A stretch of DNA of 64,000 nucleotides from Streptomyces nojiriensis (GTDB lineage Bacteria; Actinomycetota; Actinomycetes; Streptomycetales; Streptomycetaceae): assembly GCF_017639205.1 (NCBI RefSeq), contig NZ_CP071139.1:6199501-6263500 (forward strand), written 5' to 3'. The notes beneath the pieces are model-generated. The model saw nothing but the letters and a program-made list of their open reading frames with translations, did not search any database and was not told the origin of the DNA. Positions 24,995-34,191 of this stretch are shown here, piece by piece; position 1 is the stretch's first letter; each line of letters starts with the position of its first letter. The position numbers and the translations under genes are program-made.

Positions 24995-26251
24995 TTAGAG
25001 CGTCGGGTACAGCGGGAACTTCGCGGCGAGCGCGGAGACGCGAGCCTTCAGGGCCTCGCTGTCGTACGCGGGCTTCAGCGCCTGCGCGATGATCTCGGCG
25101 ACCTCGGTGAAGGCCTCGGCGTCGAAACCGCGGGTGGCCAGGGCCGGCGTACCGATCCGCAGACCCGAGGTGACCATCGGCGGCCGCGGGTCGTTCGGGA
25201 TGGCGTTGCGGTTGACCGTGATGCCGACCTCGTGGAGGCGGTCCTCGGCCTGCTGACCGTCCAGCTCGGAGTTGCGCAGGTCGACCAGGACCAGGTGCAC
25301 GTCGGTGCCACCGGTGAGGACGTCCACGCCCACGGCCTTGACGTCGTCCTGGACCAGGCGGGCGGCGAGGATCTTCGCACCCTCCAGGGTGCGCTCCTGG
25401 CGCTCCTTGAACTCGGGCGAGGCCGCGACCTTGAAGGAGACCGCCTTGGCCGCGATCACGTGCTCCAGCGGGCCGCCCTGCTGACCCGGGAAGACCGCGG
25501 AGTTGATCTTCTTGGCCAGCTCCTGCGTCGACAGGATGACACCGCCGCGCGGACCGCCGAGGGTCTTGTGCGTGGTGGTGGTGACGACGTGGGCGTGCGG
25601 CACCGGGTTCGGGTGCAGACCGGCGGCGACCAGGCCGGCGAAGTGCGCCATGTCGACCATCAGGTACGCGCCGACCTCGTCCGCGATGCGGCGGAAGGCG
25701 GCGAAGTCCAGCTGGCGCGGGTAGGCGGACCAGCCGGCGACGATCAGCTGCGGCTTGGACTCCTTGGCGAGGCGCTCGACCTCGGCCATGTCCACTTCGC
25801 CGGTCTCGTCGACGTGGTACGGGACCACGTTGTAGAGCTTGCCGGAGAAGTTGATCTTCATGCCGTGGGTCAGGTGACCGCCGTGGGCCAGGTTGAGGCC
25901 CATGATCGTGTCGCCCGGCTTCAGCAGCGCGAACATCGCGGCGGCGTTGGCCTGCGCACCGGAGTGCGGCTGGACGTTCGCGGCCTCGGCGCCGAACAGC
26001 GCCTTGATGCGGTCGATCGCGATCTGCTCGACGACGTCGACGTGCTCGCAGCCACCGTAGTAACGGCGGCCCGGGTAGCCCTCGGCGTACTTGTTGGTCA
26101 GGACCGAGCCCTGGGCCTCCATGACGGCGACGGGAGCGAAGTTCTCCGACGCGATCATTTCCAGGGTGGACTGCTGGCGCACGAGCTCGGCGTCGACGGC
26201 GGCGGCGACGTCCGGGTCGAGCTCGTGCAGCGGGGTGTTGAGAACAGACAT
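24995..26251 (-). CDS. glyA: Serine hydroxymethyltransferase
   Basis: 418 residues, usual length. ATG 26251 follows AGGGGATCC. The PLP lysine is in VVTTTTHKTLGGPRGG (~residues 223-238). PLP and folate contacts appear in YAEGYPGRRYYGGCE, QPHSGAQANAAAM and the AGWSAYPRQLDF segment. It interconverts serine and glycine with tetrahydrofolate in the cytoplasm. It lies 17 bases after gcvH, so it is in the gcvT-gcvH-glyA transcription unit under the glycine riboswitch and disposes of glycine-derived one-carbon units. Confidence 0.97.
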   Translation of the reverse strand: MSVLNTPLHELDPDVAAAVDAELVRQQSTLEMIASENFAPVAVMEAQGSVLTNKYAEGYPGRRYYGGCEHVDVVEQIAIDRIKALFGAEAANVQPHSGAQANAAAMFALLKPGDTIMGLNLAHGGHLTHGMKINFSGKLYNVVPYHVDETGEVDMAEVERLAKESKPQLIVAGWSAYPRQLDFAAFRRIADEVGAYLMVDMAHFAGLVAAGLHPNPVPHAHVVTTTTHKTLGGPRGGVILSTQELAKKINSAVFPGQQGGPLEHVIAAKAVSFKVAASPEFKERQERTLEGAKILAARLVQDDVKAVGVDVLTGGTDVHLVLVDLRNSELDGQQAEDRLHEVGITVNRNAIPNDPRPPMVTSGLRIGTPALATRGFDAEAFTEVAEIIAQALKPAYDSEALKARVSALAAKFPLYPTL

Positions 26252-26268
26252 CAGGATCCCCTGGGGTG

Positions 26269-26652
26269 TCAGTTGTCGGAGTGGGTGAGCGCGGCGTACT
26301 CCTCGGCGGAGAGCAGGTCGGCCGGCTCCTCCGCGATGCGCACCTTGAACAGCCAGCCACCCTCGAAGGGGGCGGTGTTGACGAGGGCCGGGTCGTCCAC
26401 GACGTCCTGGTTGGCCTCGACGACCTCGCCGGTGACGGGGGAGTACAGGTCGCTGACCGACTTGGTCGACTCCAGCTCGCCACAGGTCTCGCCCGCGGTC
26501 ACCGTGTCGCCGACCTCGGGGAGCTGGGCGTAGACGACGTCACCGAGCGCGTTGGCCGCGAACTCCGTGATGCCGACCGTCGCGACGCCGTCCTCGGCGG
26601 TCGACAGCCACTCGTGCTCCTTGCTGTAACGCAGCTGCTGGGGGTTGCTCAT
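26269..26652 (-). CDS. gcvH: Glycine cleavage system H protein
   Basis: 127 residues. The lipoylated lysine lies in GELESTKSVSDLYSPVTGEVVE (Lys ~65), inside the standard barrel with HEWLSTAEDGVATVGIT at the N-terminus. It carries the aminomethyl group between GcvP, GcvT and Lpd. The ATG at 26652 is preceded by AGGAGAATCAGGTC. It is 101 bases after gcvT and 17 before glyA. gcvP is not in this window, as is usual in Streptomyces. Confidence 0.97.
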   Translation of the reverse strand: MSNPQQLRYSKEHEWLSTAEDGVATVGITEFAANALGDVVYAQLPEVGDTVTAGETCGELESTKSVSDLYSPVTGEVVEANQDVVDDPALVNTAPFEGGWLFKVRIAEEPADLLSAEEYAALTHSDN

Positions 26653-26753
26653 GACCTGATTCTCCTGGATGCGGGGGAGTGGATACGAACTGCGGTCTTG
26701 GGTACTGAGACGGCGCCGTACGGGTTCCCGGACGGCGGACGTGGTGCGTGGGG

Positions 26754-27869
26754 CTACTTCTGCCGCTTGTAGAACGGCAGCGCCACGACCTCGTACGGCT
26801 CATGCGTACCGCGAATGTCGACGCCGACGCCGGACGTGCCGGGCGCGGCGTGCGCCGCGTCCACGTACGCCATCGCGATCGGCTTGCCCAGCGTCGGGGA
26901 CGGGGCGCCGGAGGTGACCTCGCCGATGACCTGGCCGTCGGCGACGACCGGGAACCCGGCGCGCGGGACGCGGCGGCCCTCGGCGATCAGGCCGACCAGC
27001 TTGCGCGGAGGAGCGGTGGCGGCGCGCTCGGCGGCGGCCTCCAGCGCGGCGCGGCCGACGAAGTCGCCCTCCTTCTCGAACTTCACGACCCGGCCCAGGC
27101 CCGCGTCGAACGGGGTGAGGGCGGTGGTCAGCTCGTGCCCGTACAGCGGCATGCCCGCTTCCAGGCGCAGGGTGTCGCGGCAGGACAGGCCGGCCGGGAC
27201 CAGGCCGACGCCCTCGCCCGCCTTGGTCAGCGCCTGCCACAGCTCCACGGCGTGCTCGGGGGCGACGAACAGCTCGAAGCCGTCCTCGCCCGTGTAGCCG
27301 GTGCGCGCGATCAGCGCGGGCACGCCCGCGACGGTGCCCGGCAGGCCGGCGTAGTACTTCAGGCCGTCCAGGTCGGCGTCGGTCAGGGACGCCAGGATGC
27401 CGGGGGACTCCGGGCCCTGGACGGCGAGCAGCGCGTACGCGTCGCGGTCGTCGCGGACCTCGGTGTCGAAGCCGGCGGCGCGCTCGGTCAGGGCGTCCAG
27501 GACGACCTGGGCGTTGGAGGCGTTGGCGACGACCATGTACTCGGTCTCGCCGAGGCGGTAGACGATCAGGTCGTCGACGATCCCGCCGTCCTCCTGACAG
27601 ATGTGCGTGTAGCGGGCGCGGCCGACGCCGACGGTGGAGATGTTGCCGACCAGGGCGTAGTCCAGGGCCTTGACGGCCTCCGGGCCGGTCAGCGTGATCT
27701 CGCCCATGTGGGACAGGTCGAAGAGACCGGCCTTGGTCCGTACGGCGTTGTGCTCGTCGCGCTCGCTGGCGTACCGCAGCGGCATGTCCCAGCCCGCGAA
27801 ATCGGTCATGGTCGCACCGAGCGAGCGGTGCAGCGCATCGAGGGCGGTCAGGCGGGGGGCAGTGCTCAT
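26754..27869 (-). CDS. gcvT: Glycine cleavage system aminomethyltransferase (T protein)
   Basis: 371 residues from ATG 27869 (MSTAPRLTALDALHRSLGA), with GGGAG eight bases upstream; the frame is open to 28004, but that stretch is riboswitch leader. Folate-binding and catalytic elements include GWDMPLRY, GLFDLSHMGEI, the Asp near YALVGN and LEAGMPLYGHEL. It transfers methylene from aminomethyl-lipoyl-H protein to tetrahydrofolate. First gene of the operon, controlled by the tandem glycine aptamers directly upstream. Confidence 0.96.
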   Translation of the reverse strand: MSTAPRLTALDALHRSLGATMTDFAGWDMPLRYASERDEHNAVRTKAGLFDLSHMGEITLTGPEAVKALDYALVGNISTVGVGRARYTHICQEDGGIVDDLIVYRLGETEYMVVANASNAQVVLDALTERAAGFDTEVRDDRDAYALLAVQGPESPGILASLTDADLDGLKYYAGLPGTVAGVPALIARTGYTGEDGFELFVAPEHAVELWQALTKAGEGVGLVPAGLSCRDTLRLEAGMPLYGHELTTALTPFDAGLGRVVKFEKEGDFVGRAALEAAAERAATAPPRKLVGLIAEGRRVPRAGFPVVADGQVIGEVTSGAPSPTLGKPIAMAYVDAAHAAPGTSGVGVDIRGTHEPYEVVALPFYKRQK

Positions 27870-27916
27870 GGGTGTGGCTCCCGGGTCCCAGGGCATCGAC
27901 ATGACATGACGAGGAC

Positions 27917-28142
27917 GTTCCTCCCCATCTGTCATCGGAACCTGAGAGGTTCGCCGAGAGTTCCGCCGATCGTCCGATCGCCGGTTCTTCTCATCGACTT
28001 GCACCTTGGGTGGAGCTGCGCAGCAGCTCGCTTTTCAGATCTGCCTCATCCACGCGGTACGGGGCCTGAGAGATTCAAGGGAGGTTCTTGCTCCTTCGGC
28101 GCCCGCGCACGGCCTTGCGGCGTGCCGGGACTCTCCCGCGCG
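27917..28142 (-). ncRNA. Tandem glycine riboswitch
   Basis: Read on the minus strand, aptamer 1 (about 28142 to 28030) begins GCGGGAGAG and holds the conserved GCGCCGAAGGAGCAA, CTCTCAGG and the closing GGATGAGGCAGATCTGAAAA. Aptamer 2 (about 27985 to 27917) repeats the pattern with GGAACTCTCGGCG, CCTCTCAGG, TTCCGATGACAGA and GGGGAGGA. Both aptamers look complete. It ends about 50 bases before gcvT. Glycine riboswitches in this position normally switch on the cleavage genes when glycine is abundant. Confidence 0.93.
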
Positions 28143-28336
28143 GATTCAAGCGGCCGGTATGCAGTTGGTCCAGATGGCGCACATCATTGCACGCCATGCC
28201 CGAGATCGGGCGGCGGGGTCCGAAAGTTCGTACGGCCCTCCGAAGGGTCGGACCGGAACCGGGGCCGCCGGATTACCGTCTCTTTACACTCAGTGGGCAA
28301 GGGTCCTGGTGACCCGATTCGGGGGAGGCGAACACT

Positions 28337-29011
28337 GTGCGGAGATTCGGAGTGGTGACGACGACGGGAACCGTGGAGGCGGTGCCCGCGCAGCGCGGCG
28401 CGCGCGGGCGCGAGAGGGCGGCCGACCGAGGCCTCGGCCTCGTACGCGACCTGCGCGGCCCGGCCGTGCGCGCCCCGCACCGGCTCGGCTTCGCCGACGG
28501 CGACATCGTCGTGGTGTCCGGTCTGCCCGGCGGCGGCAAGAGCACGCTGATCAAGCGCGCGGCCGCCGAGGGCGGGGCCGTGGACTCCCAGGACACCCGT
28601 GAGCGCTGGGAGCACCGCATGCCCGCGGCGCTGCCGTACGCGGTGTACCGGCCGCTGGTGCGCGCCGCCCACTACTGGGGGCTGTGGCGGATCCTGCGCT
28701 CCGGGGCCTCCGTGGTCGTCCACGACTGCGGTACGCAGGCCTGGGTGCGCGGCCTGCTCGCGGCCGTCGCGCGCCGCCGGGGCCGGGCGCTGCACCTGCT
28801 CCTGCTGGACAGCAGCCCCGAGGAGGCCCTCTCCGGGCAGGCCGCGCGCGGCCGCCGGGTCTCCGCCTACGCCTTCGCCCGCCACCGGGGCGCGGTCACC
28901 CGGCTGCTGCGCGAGGCCGAAGCGGGCCGGCCGCCCGCGGGCTGTGCCTCGGCGACCCTGCTGGACCGGGCCTCCGCCGCGACGGTGACCCGCATCGCCT
29001 TCACCGCCTGA
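28337..29011 (+). CDS. P-loop (AAA_33-like) kinase/ATPase of unknown role
   Basis: 224 residues from GTG 28337, with GGGGGAGGCG upstream. Residues ~50-75 hold a Walker A motif (VVSGLPGGGKSTLI), and VVVHDCGTQ fits a Walker B-like strand. An LLLLDSSPEEALSGQAARGR segment resembles the lid of zeta-toxin/polynucleotide-kinase-type small-molecule kinases. The substrate is unknown. It is divergent from the glycine riboswitch and upstream of two SseB-domain proteins. Confidence 0.8.
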   Translation: MRRFGVVTTTGTVEAVPAQRGARGRERAADRGLGLVRDLRGPAVRAPHRLGFADGDIVVVSGLPGGGKSTLIKRAAAEGGAVDSQDTRERWEHRMPAALPYAVYRPLVRAAHYWGLWRILRSGASVVVHDCGTQAWVRGLLAAVARRRGRALHLLLLDSSPEEALSGQAARGRRVSAYAFARHRGAVTRLLREAEAGRPPAGCASATLLDRASAATVTRIAFTA

Positions 29012-29060
29012 CCGGATCAGGCCCCGCCGGGTGCGGCGCCGCTGCCGGGCTCTGCCCGGA

Positions 29061-29135
29061 CCCGCTCCTCAAACGCCGGAGGGGCTGGATTTGCCGGCGT
29101 TTGAGGCGCGGGGTTCGGGGCGGAGCCCCGGCTCT
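29061..29135. repeat. Palindromic intergenic repeat, copy 1
   Basis: 13-bp perfect stem (29067-29079 with 29094-29106) containing CAAACGCCGG, loop AGGGGCTGGATTTG, followed by GCGGGG and a CGGGGC/GCCCCG hairpin. Same core as the copies near 37464 and 56248. It may also act as a terminator for the upstream kinase gene. Confidence 0.75.
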
Positions 29136-29226
29136 CCTCGGCGCAGGCCGAACCCCGGCGGCGCGGCCGCGCGCGGGGCCGGTACCCTGCGGGGCGACAC
29201 GCGGCGGGATCACGGAGGCACGGGAC

Positions 29227-29961
29227 ATGCAGGGCAGCGGCTGGCCGGGGAATGAGCTGGAGCAGGTGCTCGGGGCGGCGCTCGGGCAGCCGGACGCCGG
29301 GGGGCGGATCCTGGAGGTCCTCGGGCGCAGCCAGGTGTGGGTGCCCCTGCCCGGCGGGGGCGGCCCGACGACGGCCGGCCTCGACCTGCCCACCATGGAC
29401 ATCGGCGGGGCGGCGTACGTCCCCGTCTACAGCTCCGAGGCCCAGTTCCTCGCCTGCGTCGGCCCCGGCATGGACTTCGCGGTGGCTCCCGCCGTCGAGT
29501 TCGCCCGCGGCCTGCCCCCGCAGCTCGGCATCGCCGTCAATCCCGAGGGCGCCGTCGGCGTACCGCTCCCGCCGTCCGCCGTCGCGGAGCTGTGCCGCAG
29601 CGGCCGGACCCCGCTCGACGGCCCGGCCACCGGCGGCAGGGTCCGGCTCTTCGAGCCCGACTGGCAGGATGATCCGGTGGATTTCCTGGCCGCCGCCACC
29701 GAGGAGTTCCGGGCCACCGGGGTGGTCGCCGCCGCGTACCGCTGCCTCGCCAGCATCGAGGGCGGGGAGCCCCAGCTGTTCGTCGGTGTCCGCCTGGTGG
29801 GATGGGAACCCGAGATGCAGAGCGCGCCGATGGAGGCCCTCGGACGGGCCCTGACCCGGGTCCCGCCGCCGTGGCCCGTGCAGTTGATCCTGCTGGACGC
29901 CGCCCAGGACCCGGTCACGGACTGGATTCGTGAGCGCGTACGCCCCTTCTACCTGCCGTAG
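29227..29961 (+). CDS. SseB-family protein (enhanced serine sensitivity domain)
   Basis: 244 residues. The N-terminal half (YVPVYSSEAQFLACVGPGMDF, VEFARGLPPQLGIAVNPEGA) matches the SseB N-terminal domain, and the C-terminal half (YRCLASIEGGEPQLFVGVRL, DWIRERVRPFYLP) the SseB C-terminal domain. E. coli SseB was named for a serine-sensitivity phenotype; the molecular role is unclear. It is followed by a second, diverged SseB-like gene. Both sit next to the serine/glycine module, so a link to serine stress is an attractive but untested inference. Confidence 0.82.
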   Translation: MQGSGWPGNELEQVLGAALGQPDAGGRILEVLGRSQVWVPLPGGGGPTTAGLDLPTMDIGGAAYVPVYSSEAQFLACVGPGMDFAVAPAVEFARGLPPQLGIAVNPEGAVGVPLPPSAVAELCRSGRTPLDGPATGGRVRLFEPDWQDDPVDFLAAATEEFRATGVVAAAYRCLASIEGGEPQLFVGVRLVGWEPEMQSAPMEALGRALTRVPPPWPVQLILLDAAQDPVTDWIRERVRPFYLP

Positions 29962-30022
29962 GGCCGCTTAAGCTGGTTACATCTCCTGGCCGCACGCGCG
30001 ACTGCCGGTTCGGAGGAAACGC

Positions 30023-30796
30023 GTGGAGCGACGGGCGGACGAAGAGGGGTTCCGGGTGAGTGCGTCAGGCACGGCCGCGGCCGGGCAGGTCGAGCACATG
30101 ATGCGCCAGGTGACTCCCGGGCGCTACGAGAGTTACGAGTCACTCCTGCACGCCCTCGCCGAGGGCCGGCTGTGGATGCTGCTCTGGCAGGGGCAGCCGG
30201 GCTCCGCGGACGCCCAGTACGGCGGCATGGAGGTCGACAGCCTCGGCTATGCGCCCTGTGTCACCTCCCCCCAGGAGCTGGCCGCCAGCGGCTGGAACCG
30301 GGGCTACGAGGTGGTCACCGGGCGGGACATCGCCCGCGCGCTGTACCCGGACCGCTGGGGTCTGTGGCTCAACCCGCACGCCCAGGGCGGCGGCCTCGGC
30401 GTGCCCTGGGCCGACCTGCGCCGGATCGCCACCGGCCTGGACCGGATGCCGGCCGGTCCGCTGCGCCTGTCCGAGCCCGCGATCGAGCTCCCGCAGTTCT
30501 ACGGGCTGCTGACCCAGCACGCGCACCGCACCCCCGCGGTGCGGTCGCTGCGCCGCGCGTGGGTGCAGCCCGCGCTCGGCTCCCCGTACCTCGCGGTCGG
30601 GCTCGACCTGTACGACGCCTCCGCGCCCGCGCTGGAATCCGTACGGGAGATGATGCGGCAGTCGGTCGGGGTGGTCCCCGAGGGCGTCCCGGTGTGCACG
30701 GTCGCACTCGGGGACGAGCACGACCCCGTCGCCATGTGGCTGCGCGCCCAGACCCGCCCCTTCTACGACCGCGAGGGCCAGGCGCCGGCGTACTGA
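30023..30796 (+). CDS. SseB-family protein, second copy
   Basis: 257 residues from GTG 30023, preceded by GGAGGAAACGC. The same two-domain pattern is visible: YESLLHALAEGRLWMLLWQG and VVTGRDIARALYPDRWGLWLNP in the N-terminal half, then AWVQPALGSPYLAVGLDLYD and AMWLRAQTRPFYDRE at the C-terminus, parallel to RERVRPFYLP in the first copy. The two share architecture but are strongly diverged. It is 61 bp after the first copy, so co-transcription is likely, and it ends in a very strong terminator. Confidence 0.82.
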   Translation: MERRADEEGFRVSASGTAAAGQVEHMMRQVTPGRYESYESLLHALAEGRLWMLLWQGQPGSADAQYGGMEVDSLGYAPCVTSPQELAASGWNRGYEVVTGRDIARALYPDRWGLWLNPHAQGGGLGVPWADLRRIATGLDRMPAGPLRLSEPAIELPQFYGLLTQHAHRTPAVRSLRRAWVQPALGSPYLAVGLDLYDASAPALESVREMMRQSVGVVPEGVPVCTVALGDEHDPVAMWLRAQTRPFYDREGQAPAY

Positions 30797-30825
30797 CGCG
30801 ATATCCGAATATCGAGACATCCTTC

Positions 30826-30862
30826 CCGAAGGCCGCACCGATCCCATCGGTGCGGCCTTCGG
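30826..30862 (+). terminator. Hairpin terminator after the SseB pair
   Basis: Perfect 17-bp stem (30826-30842 with 30846-30862) with a three-base loop, 29 bases after the stop. Confidence 0.9.
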
Positions 30863-31216
30863 CATATCCGGTGAATCCGCCCAAGATCCATGCCCGAAAG
30901 GGCAGTTGGGCCGGATGTCCGTTCCGCGCAGAACGGGCGGTGTTTCACCGCTCAACAGATCCCGGGGTTCGGATAACGGAAGGTGTAGGCGTAGATCACG
31001 GTTGCGCATCACATCCCCGGGGGGTCTGGCGGGCGCTTGAGAGGGCGTTGAAGACTCCACCCCACCGAAGGCCGGTCCATCTCGCGAACACCAGCTCTTC
31101 ACGTGCACTTCCGGCACATTTCGTGCCAATCGCACCACCAGCGACGCCGATTGAACCAAGCCGCCGCAGCGGCGGGCATGGGCCGACCGATGTCGGCCGA
31201 GAGGGGTCCCACCACG
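30863..31216 (+). promoter_or_regulatory. Upstream region of the oligopeptide transporter operon
   Basis: About 350 bp with no convincing gene. It contains a GTTC-N6-GAAC inverted repeat at 30921-30934 and a GCGGTG-TTT-CACCGC hairpin at 30937-30951, both candidate regulatory elements. I could not settle on a promoter. Confidence 0.35.
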
Positions 31217-32212
31217 ATGACGGCACCACTGCAGGACACCAGCGCGGCCGAGCCCGCAGCCGTGGCCACCTCCGAGGTTCCGCGCAAGGCGATCGAGGGA
31301 CGTTCGCTCGGCCGTATCGCGTGGACCAGACTCAAGCGCGACAAGGTGGCGATGGCCGGCGGCATGGTCGTGCTGCTGCTGGTGGTCCTGGCCATGCTCT
31401 CGCAGCCGATCCAGTGGATGTTCGGGCTGGACCCGGACGCCCTGCACCAGGACCTCATCGACCCCTCCCTGGCCACCCCCGTCGGCTCCTTCGGCGGCAT
31501 CAGCTGGGAGCACCCGCTGGGCGTGGAGCCGAAGTTCGGCCGCGACATCGCCACCCGCATCCTGGAAGGCTCCTGGGTCTCCCTGCTGGTCGCCTTCGGG
31601 TCGACCGTGGTCTCGGTGTTCATCGGCTCCGTGCTGGGCGTCATCGCCGGGTACTACGGCGGCTGGGCCGACACGGTGATCAGCCGCATGATGGACACCT
31701 TCCTCGCCTTCCCGCTGCTGCTCTTCGCGATCTCCATCTCGGCCGCCCTCCAGGGCGGGGCCTTCGGCCTCGAAGGACTGCCGCTGCACATCAGCGTGCT
31801 GATCTTCGTCATCGGCTTCTTCAGCTGGCCCTACATCGGACGCATCGTGCGCGGCCAGACCCTCTCCCTGCGCGAGCGGGAGTTCGTCGACGCGGCCCGC
31901 AGCCTCGGCGCCCGCGGCCCCTTCATCGTCTTCCGCGAGCTGCTGCCGAACCTGATGGCGCCGATCCTCGTCTACTCCACGCTCCTCATCCCGACCAACA
32001 TCCTCTTCGAGGCCTCCCTGAGCTTCCTCGGCGTGGGCATCCAGCCGCCGCAGGCCTCATGGGGCGGAATGCTCAGCTCCGCCGTGGCCTACTACAAGGT
32101 CGACCCGATGTTCATGGTCGTCCCGGGCATGGCGATCTTCGTCACCGTGCTCGCCTTCAACCTCCTCGGCGACGGTCTGCGCGACGCCCTGGACCCCAAG
32201 AGCTCGCGCTGA
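31217..32212 (+). CDS. Oligopeptide ABC transporter permease (DppC/OppC type)
   Basis: 331 residues from ATG 31217, after GAGGGG; ATG 31190 is an alternative. An N-terminal OppC-like cytoplasmic segment and TM1 (MAGGMVVLLLVVLAML) are followed by an extracellular loop and a BPD_transp_1 domain with five helices. The EAA coupling loop is visible in REREFVDAARSLGARGPFIVFRELLPN. It forms half of the membrane channel for di/oligopeptide import. First gene of a five-gene operon with the unusual order permease-binding protein-permease-ATPase-ATPase. Confidence 0.92.
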   Translation: MTAPLQDTSAAEPAAVATSEVPRKAIEGRSLGRIAWTRLKRDKVAMAGGMVVLLLVVLAMLSQPIQWMFGLDPDALHQDLIDPSLATPVGSFGGISWEHPLGVEPKFGRDIATRILEGSWVSLLVAFGSTVVSVFIGSVLGVIAGYYGGWADTVISRMMDTFLAFPLLLFAISISAALQGGAFGLEGLPLHISVLIFVIGFFSWPYIGRIVRGQTLSLREREFVDAARSLGARGPFIVFRELLPNLMAPILVYSTLLIPTNILFEASLSFLGVGIQPPQASWGGMLSSAVAYYKVDPMFMVVPGMAIFVTVLAFNLLGDGLRDALDPKSSR

Positions 32213-32290
32213 CCCTCCCGTTCCTCGGGCACCCGGCCGAGGCTCCGCCAGTACGCACCATCACTCCGAATCAGGGGGCATCACTCCGCC

Positions 32291-34039
32291 ATGAGAAGCA
32301 GGTCGAGAACAGCCGCGGTGCTCGCCGCCGCCATCACCGTCGCCCTCACCGCCTCCGCCTGCAATGGTGGTGACAAGACCGGCGGCGACGACAAGTCGGC
32401 CGGCGCCAACGCCGCCGTCAAGGCCGTGGTCAACGCCTCGGACAAGAAGGGCGGGACGGTCGTCTACGAGGCGTCCGACACCCCCGACTCCTTCGACCCC
32501 GGCAACACGTACTACGGCTTCGTCTTCAACTTCAGCCGCCTGTACGCCCGTCCGCTGACCACCTTCGCGCCCGCCCCGGGCGCCGAGGGCAACAAGGTGG
32601 TCCCGGACCTCGCCGAGAGCCTCGGCGTGCCGAGCGACGGCGGCGCGACCTGGACCTACAAGCTGCGCAAGGGCGTCAAGTACAGCGACGGCTCGGCGGT
32701 CACGTCCAAGGACGTCAAGTACGCGGTCGAGCGCAGCAACTTCGCGCGTGACGTGCACTCCAACGGCCCGAACTACCTCGCGCAGTACCTCAAGAACAAC
32801 GAAACCCCGTACGAGGGCCCGTACAAGGACAAGTCCGACACCGGGCTGCAGTCCATCGAGACCCCCGACGACCAGACGATCATCTTCAAGCTGAAGCAGC
32901 CCTTCGCCGAGTTCGACTACCTGCTGGCGAACCCGCAGTCGGCCCCCGTGCCGAAGGCCAAGGACAACGGCGCCGACTATGTGAAGAACATCGTCTCCTC
33001 GGGCTCGTACATGTTCGAGAGCTACGAGCACGACAAGCAGGCCGTCCTGGTCCGCAACCCCAACTGGGACGCCTCCACGGACCCGCTGCGCAAGCAGCTC
33101 CCGGAGAAGATCGTCGTCAAGCTGAAGGTCAACCAGGAGACGATCGACTCCAACCTGAAGGCCGGCAACACCCACATCGACATCGTCGGCAACGGTGTGG
33201 CCCAGCAGACCCAGACCGAGCTGCTGACCTCGAAGGACCCCAACACCGACAACGCCGAGGGTGGTCGCCTGGTCTACATGGCGATGAACACCAAGGTGGC
33301 GCCCTTCGACAACGTCGAGTGCCGCAAGGCGGTCCAGTACGCGATCGACAAGGTGTCGGTGCAGACCGCCTTCGGCGGCCCGATCCGCGGCGCCATCGCC
33401 AGCACCGTCCTGCCGACCGACATCCCGGGTCACGTGGACTTCAACACCTACAAGACCCCGGACGACAAGGGCGACGAGACCAAGGCGAAGGCCGCGCTGA
33501 CCGCCTGCGGCCAGCCGAACGGCTTCGAGACCACCATCACCGCGCGCAACGACCGCGCCGGCGAGGTCGACATGGCCACGGCCATCCAGGCGTCCCTGAA
33601 GAAGATCGGGATCACGGTCAAGATCCAGCAGTTCCCGGCCGGCAAGTACTTCAGCGACTACGCGGGCGTCCCGAAGTTCACCGAGGACAACAAGATCGGC
33701 CTCATGATGATGCAGTGGGGCGCCGACTGGCCGAGCGGCTTCGGCTTCCTCCAGCAGGTCGTCCACGGTGACTCGATCAGCAAGACGGGCAACACCAACC
33801 TGTCGCAGCTGAACGACCCCGAGATCAACAAGATGCTGAACGACAACATCGCCAACACCGACTCCGCCGCCCGCGAGAAGGTCTACGGCGAGATCGACAA
33901 GAAGGTCATGGACCAGGCGGTCATCGTGCCCCTGACCTACTTCAAGGTCCTGCACTACCGCTCGCCCAAGCTCACCAACGTGGTCTCCAACCCGGCGTGG
34001 AGCGGTCAGTACGACTACCTCAACATCGGCCTGAAGTAA
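32291..34039 (+). CDS. Oligopeptide-binding lipoprotein (family 5 solute-binding protein)
   Basis: 582 residues. Lipoprotein signal ending LTASAC. SBP_bac_5 features follow: KGGTVVYEASDTPDSFDPGN, DLAESLGVPSDGGATWTYKL, LRKGVKYSDGSAVTSKDVKYAVER and a C-terminal IDKKVMDQAVIVPLTYFKVL. It captures peptides outside the membrane and delivers them to the permeases encoded on both sides. The start ATG 32291 is 78 bp after the first permease. Confidence 0.95.
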   Translation: MRSRSRTAAVLAAAITVALTASACNGGDKTGGDDKSAGANAAVKAVVNASDKKGGTVVYEASDTPDSFDPGNTYYGFVFNFSRLYARPLTTFAPAPGAEGNKVVPDLAESLGVPSDGGATWTYKLRKGVKYSDGSAVTSKDVKYAVERSNFARDVHSNGPNYLAQYLKNNETPYEGPYKDKSDTGLQSIETPDDQTIIFKLKQPFAEFDYLLANPQSAPVPKAKDNGADYVKNIVSSGSYMFESYEHDKQAVLVRNPNWDASTDPLRKQLPEKIVVKLKVNQETIDSNLKAGNTHIDIVGNGVAQQTQTELLTSKDPNTDNAEGGRLVYMAMNTKVAPFDNVECRKAVQYAIDKVSVQTAFGGPIRGAIASTVLPTDIPGHVDFNTYKTPDDKGDETKAKAALTACGQPNGFETTITARNDRAGEVDMATAIQASLKKIGITVKIQQFPAGKYFSDYAGVPKFTEDNKIGLMMMQWGADWPSGFGFLQQVVHGDSISKTGNTNLSQLNDPEINKMLNDNIANTDSAAREKVYGEIDKKVMDQAVIVPLTYFKVLHYRSPKLTNVVSNPAWSGQYDYLNIGLK

Positions 34040-34191
34040 CCCCGGACGTCAAGTCCTCAGGCAGTTCGACCCTCTCAGCCAGATCTGCCAGAACCGTGGA
34101 AGGCAGGTGAAGGCAGCAGTGCGCGCGCCGGTCCGTCCCGCGCCCCCGACCGGGGTGCGGGGCGGACCGGCGGACGCCGAAGCCGACCCCC

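Noticed and set aside
28006..28602. 198-codon plus-strand frame across the riboswitch region
   Set aside because: It overlaps the riboswitch on the opposite strand and the P-loop gene in another frame.
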